5,544 nt of DNA from Nitrospina sp. (GTDB taxonomy: Bacteria > Nitrospinota > Nitrospinia > Nitrospinales > VA-1). The stretch spans positions 1-5,544 of the forward strand of contig JABJCF010000160.1 of assembly GCA_018665625.1 (NCBI GenBank), read 5' to 3'. Every line of letters begins with the position of its first letter. Positions within the stretch are counted from its first letter, which is position 1. Below the pieces are notes generated by a model. That model was not told where the DNA came from. It made no database searches and was given only the letters and a program-made list of their open reading frames with translations. The position numbers and the translations under genes were made by a program. Positions 1 to 5,544 of the stretch are shown here, in pieces.

Positions 1-642
1 AATATTTTTGATAAAAATACGTATCGCATCATCTAAACTTTTAAAGATTTTCTGTTCAAAGCCCTCTTCATTAAGCTTCCTATAGGATTCGTGCAGCTTT
101 TGTAAAGGATCAATCACTTGAAGATCAATTAATACGGACTCGTCCAATCCATAAATTTTAGTCAACTCCTTAGGATCGAACCTTTCAGATGAACCAATTT
201 CTTCTGAAAGCTTATCTTTTAAAATGGGAATCTGAGTTTCAATTTCGCTCTTGGCTTTAGCTCCCATTTCAATTAATTTTGCATCAAAATCTTCTACAGT
301 CCTTCTTTGAATGTGAACATTCCGATACTTTTTACTTAAATCTTCCAGTACGCATTCGACCTCTGTGTTCCACCACCCCATCAATTTCAATGCCCTTTCT
401 TCTTCCATGGGGATGAGGTATTTTAAGCGAATTTTCTTTTCCAGATTTAATAGCTGCTTGATCAGGTTTCTCACCAATCTTTCATAGGAAACAAGTTGGG
501 CATCCAAGTGTTCCTGCGAGTGCTTCTTATTTAATTTTGTAAATTTTATATTATTCTTTTTTGTGCGAACCGCATTCTCTTGCAACAGGGAAGTACATTT
601 ATCCCGTTCCATAATATCCAGGGTTTTATCCAAATCATCCAT
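1..642 (-). CDS. Hypothetical charged, helix-rich protein, C-terminus beyond window edge
   Basis: An uninterrupted minus-strand frame of 214 codons runs from an ATG at 642 off the left edge with no stop. A stop lies in frame just upstream (TAA at about 691-693), and no other ATG, GTG or TTG falls between it and the ATG at 642. A second in-frame ATG at 612 is possible, and neither has a clear ribosome binding site. The protein begins MDDLDKTLDIMERD. It is rich in Lys, Glu and Leu, with long predicted helical stretches at about residues 35-75, 95-150 and 175-214, consistent with coiled coil or helical bundle. I see no signal peptide or membrane segment, so it is probably cytoplasmic. It starts 26 bases after the stop of the SUMF1-like gene and probably shares its transcript. 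I do not recognise the family and assign no function. Long open frame and sensible composition make a real gene likely. Confidence 0.72.
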   Translation of the reverse strand, partial: MDDLDKTLDIMERDKCTSLLQENAVRTKKNNIKFTKLNKKHSQEHLDAQLVSYERLVRNLIKQLLNLEKKIRLKYLIPMEEERALKLMGWWNTEVECVLEDLSKKYRNVHIQRRTVEDFDAKLIEMGAKAKSEIETQIPILKDKLSEEIGSSERFDPKELTKIYGLDESVLIDLQVIDPLQKLHESYRKLNEEGFEQKIFKSLDDAIRIFIKNI

Positions 643-668
643 TAACGGTTTACCAAATTTAAATTGAG

Positions 669-1454
669 TTAGTAAGGAGGGTTTGCATCTTTAGCGCATC
701 GGCAGCCAATCCCGTAATAATCTTTTCCATCACTGTCTCCATAACGGCTGGAGGACCTTAGATTCATAGGAAGACTGTTCCAGGCACCCCCTCGGATCAC
801 ATGATATTTACCTTTTTTAGGACCCTGTGGGTTCTTATAAGGTGCCTTTTCGTAATATTTTTTATCATACCAATCACTGACCCATTCAGCAACATTTCCC
901 CCCATATTAGAAATTCCTTCAGGGGTTTTGCCCTTATCAAAATGATCAACCTCAGATAGAACAGTTCCTTTTTGAATGAAACAGCAGTTGCCAAAGTTAG
1001 CTCTTGTTTTATCTGGCTCCTCATTTCCCCATGGATAGGCTCGGTTATCAATACCTCTTGCGGCCCGTTCCCATTCGGCTTCAGTAGGAATTCTTTTCCC
1101 ACGCCAACTACAATAGTTCCGACATCTTTTCCATTGCAAACCAAAGATAGGCTTATTAAGCATATCTGCCCTTGCATTTCGATCAACCCAACCTGTTATG
1201 GTTGGATGTTTTTTCAAATTGGCCGCCAGATATACTTCAAAGTCGGCAAATGTAACCTCAAGCCTATCTAAATAAAAGTCGCTTAAATAAACTTTATGTT
1301 TCGGATGCTCGTTTTTTTTGCCAATCCCCTCAGGGCTTCCCATTTCAAATTCTCCTGCCGGGAAAAACACCATTTCTTCATTCGAATCCTGGTCGCTCGA
1401 AGCAGGGTTAGAAAACAATAAAATAAAGAAAAGAACAGATATAAATCGAATCAT
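669..1454 (-). CDS. Exported SUMF1/formylglycine-generating-enzyme-like domain protein
   Basis: This 261-residue protein is a single SUMF1-type domain (FGE-sulfatase family, Pfam PF03781) behind a Sec signal peptide. Residues 1-20 form a hydrophobic leader ending PASS, followed by DQ; there is no lipobox Cys, so it is probably soluble in the periplasm. Family motifs in order are MVFFPAGEFEMGS (28-40), EHPKHKVYLSDFYLDRLEVT (49-68), the GKRIPTEAEWERAARG block (119-134) with YPWGNE (140-145), GNVAEWVSDWY (186-196) and VIRGGAWN (219-226), ending GCRCA (250-254). True FGE oxidises a sulfatase Cys using a cysteine pair between the RGG motif and the final RCA. Here that stretch (about 227-249) has no Cys, and no sulfatase gene is in the window. 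A structural, binding or accessory role is therefore more likely than formylglycine formation. The ATG has AGGG at 1460-1463 on its strand as a fair ribosome binding site. Family assignment is firm; function is open. Confidence 0.92.
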   Translation of the reverse strand: MIRFISVLFFILLFSNPASSDQDSNEEMVFFPAGEFEMGSPEGIGKKNEHPKHKVYLSDFYLDRLEVTFADFEVYLAANLKKHPTITGWVDRNARADMLNKPIFGLQWKRCRNYCSWRGKRIPTEAEWERAARGIDNRAYPWGNEEPDKTRANFGNCCFIQKGTVLSEVDHFDKGKTPEGISNMGGNVAEWVSDWYDKKYYEKAPYKNPQGPKKGKYHVIRGGAWNSLPMNLRSSSRYGDSDGKDYYGIGCRCAKDANPPY

Positions 1455-1488
1455 AATAACCCTAACCAGATTTGCTATATAAATATGA

Positions 1489-1517
1489 TTGAGACACCGG
1501 TTTGAAGCGTCTATTAT
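1489..1517 (+). promoter_or_regulatory. Predicted sigma70-type promoter for dctQM
   Basis: TTGAGA at 1489-1494 matches the -35 consensus at five of six bases. After exactly 17 bases comes TATTAT at 1512-1517, which matches the -10 consensus at five of six. Transcription would start near 1524, giving a leader of roughly 60 bases before the dctQ ATG at 1583. Placement and spacing are good for a housekeeping promoter, but the surrounding DNA is AT-rich, so a chance match is possible. Confidence 0.55.
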
Positions 1518-1518
1518 A
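1513..1518 (-). promoter_or_regulatory. Possible -10 box for the SUMF1-like operon
   Basis: On the minus strand 1518-1513 reads TATAAT, a perfect -10 hexamer, and would start transcription about 50 bases before the ATG at 1454. The matching -35 position is weak (TCTTTT at 17-base spacing). The box overlaps the rightward -10 at 1512-1517 by five bases, so the two promoters could not both be occupied at once. This is a tentative call because perfect hexamers arise easily in AT-rich DNA. Confidence 0.3.
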
Positions 1519-1539
1519 TATCAGGATTCTATAAAAAAA

Positions 1540-1572
1540 GACCCCAATTGTATCCAGCAATCCTCGACCCCA
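1540..1572. repeat. Short direct repeat GACCCCA x2 in the dctQ leader
   Basis: GACCCCA occurs at 1540-1546 and again at 1566-1572, 26 bases start to start, between the predicted rightward promoter and the dctQ start. Such spacing (about two and a half helical turns) could serve a regulator, but seven bases is short and could be chance. The second copy also occupies the position where a ribosome binding site would be expected. Confidence 0.25.
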
Positions 1573-1582
1573 GTCATTGACT

Positions 1583-2077
1583 ATGGAATTAATAAAATCT
1601 CTGGACAGATTTCTTGAAAAAATTGAAGGACGCCTTATTGTCGTCCTTTTGTCCGTAATGATTATTCTTTCCTTTGGCCAAATGGTATCCAGGAATATTT
1701 TCCATCAATCACTGGTTTGGGGAGACACTCTCCTACGACAATTGGTTCTATGGACGGGATTTTTGGGGGCCAGTCTAGCAGTCCATAAGAACAAGCACAT
1801 CTCAATAGATGTTTTCTCAAATTTTATGTCGCCTGCTTTAAAGGGAAAAGTTCTAATTTTCACCCATTTTATTACGGCAGTAATAAGTGGTTTTCTAGCC
1901 TGGGCTGCATGGTCGTTTATGCAGTTTGAAAGAGAATCTGAATCCACCTTATTTCTAGATATACCTGTTTGGATATTTCAGTTCATCCTCCCTTACAGCT
2001 TTCTCATTATAGCTTTTCGCTTTTTATTGAAGTCTGTTGATAGCAAGAAAAGTGAATCAACTCAGATCAACCCATGA
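1583..2077 (+). CDS. dctQ: TRAP transporter small membrane subunit (DctQ family)
   Basis: This is the small permease subunit of a tripartite ATP-independent periplasmic transporter (DctQ, Pfam PF04290), which pairs with DctM in the inner membrane to take up an organic anion, usually driven by sodium. The 164-residue length is normal. Four hydrophobic segments are visible at about 18-38, 50-68, 91-112 and 129-149. The family core is clear: VWGDTLLRQLVLWTGFLGA (45-63) followed by a basic loop and KHISID (71-76). The start is taken at ATG 1583; an in-frame TTG at 1577 would add two residues. Neither start has a good ribosome binding site. The stop overlaps the dctM start as ATGA, so translation of the two is probably coupled. 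The substrate cannot be read from the sequence. The dct symbol denotes the family, not proven C4-dicarboxylate specificity. Confidence 0.9.
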   Translation: MELIKSLDRFLEKIEGRLIVVLLSVMIILSFGQMVSRNIFHQSLVWGDTLLRQLVLWTGFLGASLAVHKNKHISIDVFSNFMSPALKGKVLIFTHFITAVISGFLAWAAWSFMQFERESESTLFLDIPVWIFQFILPYSFLIIAFRFLLKSVDSKKSESTQINP

Positions 2078-3339
2078 TTGCCTTCGGAATATTTTTATTA
2101 GCCTTACTCGGAGTTCCGCTTTTTGCAATCATTGGGCTATCCGCACTAGTCTCTTTTTATAACGCCGACATAGAACTGGCGGGTATTTTTATTGAACTCT
2201 ATCGAGTGGCAAGCAACCCTACCCTGATAGCCATTCCTCTGTTCACTTTTGCAGGTTTCATACTGGCCCATGGAAAAACACCTGAACGTTTGGCACGACT
2301 GTCACAATCTCTTTTAGGAGGTATTCCAGGTGGAATTCCTTTAACCATACTTCTTGCCTGCGCATTCTTTACAGCCTTAACAGGAGCTTCTGGGGTAACC
2401 ATTATCGCATTAGGTGGATTGCTTTATCCTCTTTTGATCAAGGAAAAATATGGTGAAAACTTTTCACTGGGGCTTATCACTTCTTCGGGTAGCCTGGGTT
2501 TGTTGTTCCCGCCGTCATTGCCACTAATACTTTATGGGCTCGTGGCGCAAATCAGCATCGACAAACTATTTATAGCTGGAATCATTCCCGGTTTGCTGAT
2601 GATTTTTATCATTGCACTTTATGGGATTTTTCGAGGAACTAAATTAGAAAGACCACCCAGCAAACCTGAATTTTCAAAGGCACCGGAAGCATTTAAAGAT
2701 GCAGCCTGGGAAATCCCTTTACCTTTTATTGTCCTCGTGGGGATTTATAGCGGAATTTTTACGGTAACTGAAGCCGCTTCCGTTACTGTTGTTTATGTGA
2801 TTTTCGTCGAATCATTTATTTACAAAGATTTAAGCCTGACAAAAGATATTCCCGTTTTAATGCGCGATAGCATAATTCTAGTCGGCTCCATATTAATCAT
2901 ACTGGGCACCGCCATGGGGTTTACCAGTTACCTGATTGACGAACAAATTCCTATGATGCTTCTCGAAACGATGAGGCAATACATCAATGATCCCCTTACA
3001 TTTCTTATTGCCTTAAATGTTTTCCTTCTTTTGGTTGGCTGCATGATGGACATCTTTTCCGCCATTATTGTAGTGGTGCCTCTCATTATTCCCATTGCAG
3101 AGAGTTTTGGTATAAACATGGTGCATTTAGGAATAATATTTCTCACAAACTTAGAGATAGGTTATTCCACCCCTCCTGTAGGCATTAATTTATTTATAGC
3201 AGGAAGCCGGTTTGGCAAACCTGTTTTAACTTTATACAAAGCGGTTTTACCTTTCCTGGGTTTTCGACTGGTAGGGCTACTATTGATTACTTATATCCCT
3301 GCCTTAAGCCTTTTCCTTATTGATTGGCTTACAAACTAA
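2074..3339 (+). CDS. dctM: TRAP transporter large membrane subunit (DctM family)
   Basis: This is the large, transport-forming subunit of a TRAP transporter (DctM, Pfam PF06808) in the inner membrane. At 421 residues it has the usual full length, with about a dozen hydrophobic segments spread over the whole chain. Family signatures include IPLFTFAGFILAHG (54-67), GASGVT (104-109), SGSLGLLFPPSLP (138-150), GIFTVTEAAS (227-236), the late GCMMD segment (322-326) and STPPVGINLF (365-374). Asn-30 to Asn-48 forms a polar stretch near the first helices typical of the family. ATG at 2074 overlaps the dctQ stop by four bases. No substrate-binding protein (DctP or TAXI type) is adjacent: upstream is the divergent SUMF1-like gene and downstream a DNA-repair gene. 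Either the binding protein is encoded elsewhere or the system is incomplete. Substrate unknown. Confidence 0.95.
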   Translation: MIAFGIFLLALLGVPLFAIIGLSALVSFYNADIELAGIFIELYRVASNPTLIAIPLFTFAGFILAHGKTPERLARLSQSLLGGIPGGIPLTILLACAFFTALTGASGVTIIALGGLLYPLLIKEKYGENFSLGLITSSGSLGLLFPPSLPLILYGLVAQISIDKLFIAGIIPGLLMIFIIALYGIFRGTKLERPPSKPEFSKAPEAFKDAAWEIPLPFIVLVGIYSGIFTVTEAASVTVVYVIFVESFIYKDLSLTKDIPVLMRDSIILVGSILIILGTAMGFTSYLIDEQIPMMLLETMRQYINDPLTFLIALNVFLLLVGCMMDIFSAIIVVVPLIIPIAESFGINMVHLGIIFLTNLEIGYSTPPVGINLFIAGSRFGKPVLTLYKAVLPFLGFRLVGLLLITYIPALSLFLIDWLTN

Positions 3340-3404
3340 ACAAATATTTAAATAGTTTCCCTTTAAATCCCATGTGCTATTCTTATGTTCTGAAAGTAAT
3401 GTTT

Positions 3405-3408
3405 GGAG
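3405..3408 (+). promoter_or_regulatory. Ribosome binding site that fixes the alkyltransferase start
   Basis: GGAG lies seven bases before the ATG at 3416, a textbook Shine-Dalgarno arrangement. The longer in-frame start, GTG at 3374, has nothing comparable upstream and would add 14 residues that do not belong to the family, so the ATG is preferred. Confidence 0.7.
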
Positions 3409-3415
3409 TATAAAA

Positions 3416-3949
3416 ATGATTAAAAATTATTCACACACCCCTCTTGATATACCCATTACCTACACCGTTTTTAAAAACAAAATCGGTTTGACCGGGTTGG
3501 TAGCATCCTCAAAAGGGTTGTTACGGATCATTAATAAACTTCCAAACGAAAACTCTATTGCCAAGCACTTAACCCAGTTATCCCATGGAAAAGCTACCAA
3601 AAAGCCTTCCCACTTTAAGGATTTAATCAAACAGTTTTCCTTATATTTTGATGGGAACCTGAAAGAGTTTAATTACCCCCTCGATTTAAGTCTGGGAACA
3701 CCCTTCCAGCAAAAAGTGTGGAAAAAATTACTCACTATCCCTTATGGAAAAACAAGAAGCTATAAATGGCTCGCCTCCGCTATAAAAAATCCACAGGCAC
3801 CTCGAGCCGTAGGAAATGCTAACGGAAAGAACCCCATATCAATAGTCGTCCCCTGCCATCGTGTCGTTCGTGAAAATGGAGAACTGGGTGGCTATACCGG
3901 TGGTGTGAGTATCAAACGTTTTCTCTTAGATATTGAACAGGCATATTAA
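3416..3949 (+). CDS. ogt: Methylated-DNA--[protein]-cysteine S-methyltransferase (Ogt/MGMT type)
   Basis: This suicide DNA-repair protein moves alkyl groups from O6-alkylguanine (and O4-alkylthymine) in DNA to its own cysteine, in the cytoplasm. The 177-residue protein has a divergent N-terminal domain (about 1-90) and a well-conserved C-terminal DNA-binding domain from TPFQQKVWKKL (95-105). The active site PCHRVV is at 146-151 with acceptor Cys147. Tyr116 (in GKTRSYKWLA) and Arg130 (in APRAVGNANGKNP) match the residues that flip out and replace the damaged base in the human enzyme. GGYTGG (158-163) follows as expected. There is no Ada-type methylphosphotriester or AraC domain, so this is a stand-alone enzyme and not a regulator. 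The gene begins 76 bases after dctM, and its TAA overlaps the recO ATG by one base (TAATG), which suggests coupled translation of two repair proteins. Ogt and the Ada C-terminal half are hard to tell apart by sequence; the biochemical role is secure. Confidence 0.94.
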   Translation: MIKNYSHTPLDIPITYTVFKNKIGLTGLVASSKGLLRIINKLPNENSIAKHLTQLSHGKATKKPSHFKDLIKQFSLYFDGNLKEFNYPLDLSLGTPFQQKVWKKLLTIPYGKTRSYKWLASAIKNPQAPRAVGNANGKNPISIVVPCHRVVRENGELGGYTGGVSIKRFLLDIEQAY

Positions 3950-4707
3950 TGGCACTGTATAAAACGCGAGCCATCGTACTTAAAAGCATCAATTTATCCG
4001 AATCAGATAGGCTGGTAACTTTTCTCAGTGAAAACCATGGAAAAGTTAAATGCGTTGCCAAGGGTGCTAGAAAAGTAAAAAACCGTTTTTGGGGTTCCCT
4101 GGAGCCGATGTCGCAAATCCATCTTATTTATTTTGGCAAAGAAAACCAAAATCTTTATCGCCTGAACCAGGCAGATATTTTGGAGTCCTTTCAATCTATT
4201 CGTGATGATTTTGCAAAACTTTACAAAGGGATTTATTTTATCGAATTAATTGATTCGATGATTCTCGAGGGCCATCAGGACAGGCGAATATTTAATTTAT
4301 TACTGCAGACTTTGTTTGCTTTAAAACAACAAACAGAGTTGGACCCATTGATCCGATTATTTGAAATTCGCTTATTGTCTCTTTCAGGATACAAACCACA
4401 AATCGACCATTGTGTGATCTGCAAGACCGTTTCTGAGAATGGCATATTTAAGTTCAGCTTTATCCAGAATGGAATTTTATGTGGCAATTGCTCCAGAAGA
4501 GTCGCAACCGATATACAATTTACGACAGGCACTAGAAACTACATAAGAAAACTTATGGAGGTTGATATTAAAAGCTGCGGCCGAATCAAAATCCCAAAGC
4601 ATCAAGCCGATGAGATTGAAAAAGTGACCCATCGATTAGTACTTTCTCACCTTGGCAGAGAACCAAAATCTTACCCTTTCATTAAAAGTATGGCACAATT
4701 CATCTAA
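3949..4707 (+). CDS. recO: DNA repair protein RecO
   Basis: RecO works with RecR (and RecF) to displace single-strand binding protein and load RecA on gapped DNA in the RecFOR recombination pathway; it also anneals complementary single strands. The 252-residue length is typical. The N-terminal OB-fold (about 1-80) opens with YKTRAIVLKSINLSESDRLV (4-23) and continues through GKVKCVAKGARK (31-42) and the LEPMSQIHLIYF segment (51-62), all characteristic. The C-terminal helical domain carries a four-cysteine zinc site: CVIC at 155-158 and CGNC at 178-181, present in many but not all RecO proteins. ATG at 3949 overlaps the stop of the alkyltransferase gene, so expression probably depends on it. 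Neither recR nor recF is in the window. The usual recO neighbours era and rnc are also absent, so the gene order here is unusual. Confidence 0.95.
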   Translation: MALYKTRAIVLKSINLSESDRLVTFLSENHGKVKCVAKGARKVKNRFWGSLEPMSQIHLIYFGKENQNLYRLNQADILESFQSIRDDFAKLYKGIYFIELIDSMILEGHQDRRIFNLLLQTLFALKQQTELDPLIRLFEIRLLSLSGYKPQIDHCVICKTVSENGIFKFSFIQNGILCGNCSRRVATDIQFTTGTRNYIRKLMEVDIKSCGRIKIPKHQADEIEKVTHRLVLSHLGREPKSYPFIKSMAQFI

Positions 4708-4731
4708 CATAGATTGGAAACTCGAGGAACC

Positions 4732-5112
4732 ATGCAGAAAAAAATAATAACAACAACCAAAGCTCCATCAGCTATTGGCCCCTATTCACAAGCCATAAGA
4801 ATTGGAGACTTCTTATATACTTCTGGTCAGATTTCATTAGATCCTGAAACTATGGAAATGATTACCGGAGGAATTGAGATTGAAACAGAAAAGGTTTTAC
4901 AAAATATAAAAGCCATTTTGGAAGCAGATGGCCTTAGCCTGAAAAATGTAATAAGAACTACCGTATACTTAACCGATCTTTCTGAATTTACCCAAATGAA
5001 TCAGGTCTATGAAAATTTTTTCGAAGAAACCAAACCCGCCCGAGCCTGCGTTCAAGTAGCAGCACTTCCAAAGGGTGCTAAAGTAGAAATAGACGCAATA
5101 GCACACATTTAA
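4732..5112 (+). CDS. ridA: RidA family enamine/imine deaminase
   Basis: RidA (YjgF/YER057c/UK114 family) hydrolyses reactive enamine and imine intermediates, such as 2-aminoacrylate released by PLP-dependent dehydratases, to keto acids and ammonia. It protects PLP enzymes in the cytoplasm and is normally a trimer. The 126-residue chain matches the family length. Visible motifs are APSAIGPYSQAI (11-22), LYTSGQISLDP (28-38) and the C-terminal signature PARACVQVAALPKGAKVEI (102-120). Arg104, the key carboxylate-binding arginine, Tyr18 and Glu119 are all present, which supports the archetypal active RidA subgroup over inactive Rid paralogues. The ATG at 4732 has GAGGA at 4724-4728 just upstream, with tight spacing. 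An in-frame TTG at 4714 would add six atypical residues and was not chosen. The gene starts 24 bases after recO and is probably in the same transcript. Confidence 0.95.
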   Translation: MQKKIITTTKAPSAIGPYSQAIRIGDFLYTSGQISLDPETMEMITGGIEIETEKVLQNIKAILEADGLSLKNVIRTTVYLTDLSEFTQMNQVYENFFEETKPARACVQVAALPKGAKVEIDAIAHI

Positions 5113-5141
5113 TATTATTAATCAGACAATCAAAATATATC

Positions 5142-5396
5142 GTGGCTAAAAAATCGGATGGAACAAGAAATTTCTATCGCTTTGTAGCGGTAATCGGCGT
5201 GGTGGTTATTGGAAGTTTAGGCTACTCATTCATAAGTGCGGCTCCCAACTTGAACACCGCTGAATATCACAAACCTGCACCACCAGCAACAAAGTGCATG
5301 GAATGTCACATGTCGGGTGAAGACAAAACTCCTATCATGCCGCACCGGCCCATGGGCACCTGCACCGCATGCCATAGACCCTTCGAGGCAAATTAA
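5142..5396 (+). CDS. Small membrane-anchored diheme cytochrome c
   Basis: This 84-residue protein has one hydrophobic segment (about 12-32), preceded by a basic N-terminus. It is either an uncleaved anchor or a signal peptide with possible cleavage near SAA-PN (32-36). A short periplasmic part carries two c-type heme sites: CMECH at 52-56 and CTACH at 74-78. His43 (EYHKPAPP) and His68 (MPHRP) sit before each heme site and could be the distal ligands, giving two bis-His hemes. The PxxPHRPxGxCxxCH layout resembles one half of NapB (the periplasmic nitrate reductase electron-transfer subunit) and also the magnetochrome domain. It is far shorter than NapB, and no napA or other redox enzyme is in the window. 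The role is therefore only inferred as periplasmic electron transfer. The start is GTG at 5142, with no clear ribosome binding site; no other usable start keeps the membrane segment. It lies 29 bases after ridA. Confidence 0.85.
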   Translation: MAKKSDGTRNFYRFVAVIGVVVIGSLGYSFISAAPNLNTAEYHKPAPPATKCMECHMSGEDKTPIMPHRPMGTCTACHRPFEAN

Positions 5397-5410
5397 ACTC
5401 TCTTAAAACT

Positions 5411-5544
5411 TTAAATGCTCAGAACCAAACTGAACATGGTGACTCTATTATAGAGAGAGAAAAATTCCTGTTTAACATCTGAAAGTTCCAGCAACAAACT
5501 TTTCCCCTGACTCAATCCAAACGCCTTGAGCTCAACCACCGGTA
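5411..5544 (-). CDS. C-terminal fragment of a convergent unknown gene, start beyond window edge
   Basis: On the minus strand one frame is open from the right edge (first full codon at 5542) through 43 codons to TAA at 5413-5411. The other two minus frames stop within the first dozen codons, and no plus-strand frame here is promising. The readable part starts PVVELKAFGLSQGKSLLLEL and ends YNRVTMFSLVLSI, a plausible helical C-terminus. I do not recognise the family. If real, the gene converges on the cytochrome gene with only 14 bases between their ends. The fragment is short, so chance openness remains possible. Confidence 0.45.
   Translation of the reverse strand, partial: PVVELKAFGLSQGKSLLLELSDVKQEFFSLYNRVTMFSLVLSI

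Larger units (their letters stand above)
1455..1576. promoter_or_regulatory. Divergent intergenic regulatory region
   Basis: These 122 bases separate the minus-strand SUMF1-like operon from the plus-strand TRAP operon and must hold the promoters of both unless transcription comes from elsewhere. The region is AT-rich on its left side, with promoter-like boxes at 1489-1518 and a C-rich stretch to the right containing a 7-base direct repeat. I see no Rho-independent terminator or riboswitch-like structure. Confidence 0.6.

Noticed and set aside
797..1271. Open frames overlapping the SUMF1-like gene in other frames (797-1186 minus, 972-1271 plus)
   Set aside because: They lie inside a gene with clear family motifs, and their translations show no recognisable domain or sensible start signals.
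669..1454. Annotating the SUMF1-like gene as a working formylglycine-generating enzyme
   Set aside because: The catalytic cysteine pair is missing from the expected region and no sulfatase gene is nearby.
1496..1501. ACCGGT palindrome in the promoter spacer as an operator
   Set aside because: A six-base palindrome is too short to be meaningful by itself.
1705..3146. Minus-strand open frames opposite dctQ and dctM (1705-1947, 2199-2402, 2928-3146)
   Set aside because: All are antisense to conserved membrane-protein genes, short, and without features of their own.
3346..3368. Inverted repeat ATTTAAA / TTTAAAT after dctM as a terminator
   Set aside because: The stem is seven A-T pairs only with a nine-base loop and no following T-run, so it is too weak for a Rho-independent terminator.
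3374..3415. GTG at 3374 as the start of the alkyltransferase
   Set aside because: The ATG at 3416 has GGAG at ideal spacing and gives the usual family length.
4003..4532. Minus-strand open frames opposite recO (4003-4194, 4275-4532)
   Set aside because: They are antisense to a well-conserved gene and have no recognisable content.
4714..4731. TTG at 4714 as the start of ridA
   Set aside because: The ATG at 4732 gives the standard RidA N-terminus and has GAGGA upstream; the six extra residues are not typical of the family.
5142..5396. Calling the small cytochrome a magnetosome protein
   Set aside because: Only one heme site resembles a magnetochrome, and no mam genes are in the window; NapB-like or other small cytochromes are equally possible.

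Overview
The window looks like a compact, AT-leaning bacterial chromosome segment (GC about 40% by eye). The organism is probably Gram-negative, because the genes include a TRAP-type transporter, a Sec-exported protein and a membrane-anchored c-type cytochrome. The mix would suit a marine proteobacterium or a Nitrospinota-like lineage, but nothing here fixes the phylum. I see no rRNA, tRNA, CRISPR array or insertion sequence.

Left arm (1-1454, minus strand): an exported formylglycine-generating-enzyme-like (SUMF1-fold) protein is followed 26 bases downstream by a charged, probably helical protein of unknown function that runs off the left edge. The two probably form an operon. A 122-base divergent intergenic region (1455-1576) has a good sigma70-type promoter facing right and a -10-like box facing left that overlaps it.

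Middle (1583-3339, plus strand): dctQ and dctM, the small and large membrane subunits of a TRAP transporter, overlap by four bases. No DctP-type substrate-binding protein is encoded next to them in this window.

Right arm (3416-5396, plus strand): an O6-alkylguanine-DNA alkyltransferase gene overlaps recO by one base, so two DNA-repair genes are probably translationally coupled. A ridA gene and a small membrane-anchored diheme cytochrome c follow at short spacing. The run is tight enough to be one transcript, although the four products have no obvious single job. The last 130 or so bases hold what looks like the C-terminal end of a convergent minus-strand gene.

Most genes belong to well-known families. 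I found no convincing new multi-gene system. The points most worth a second look are the SUMF1-like protein paired with the unknown gene, the TRAP permease pair without a binding protein, and the small cytochrome whose second heme site resembles NapB or magnetochrome sites. For four genes the chosen start differs from the longest open frame, or the start is non-ATG; each is explained in its entry.
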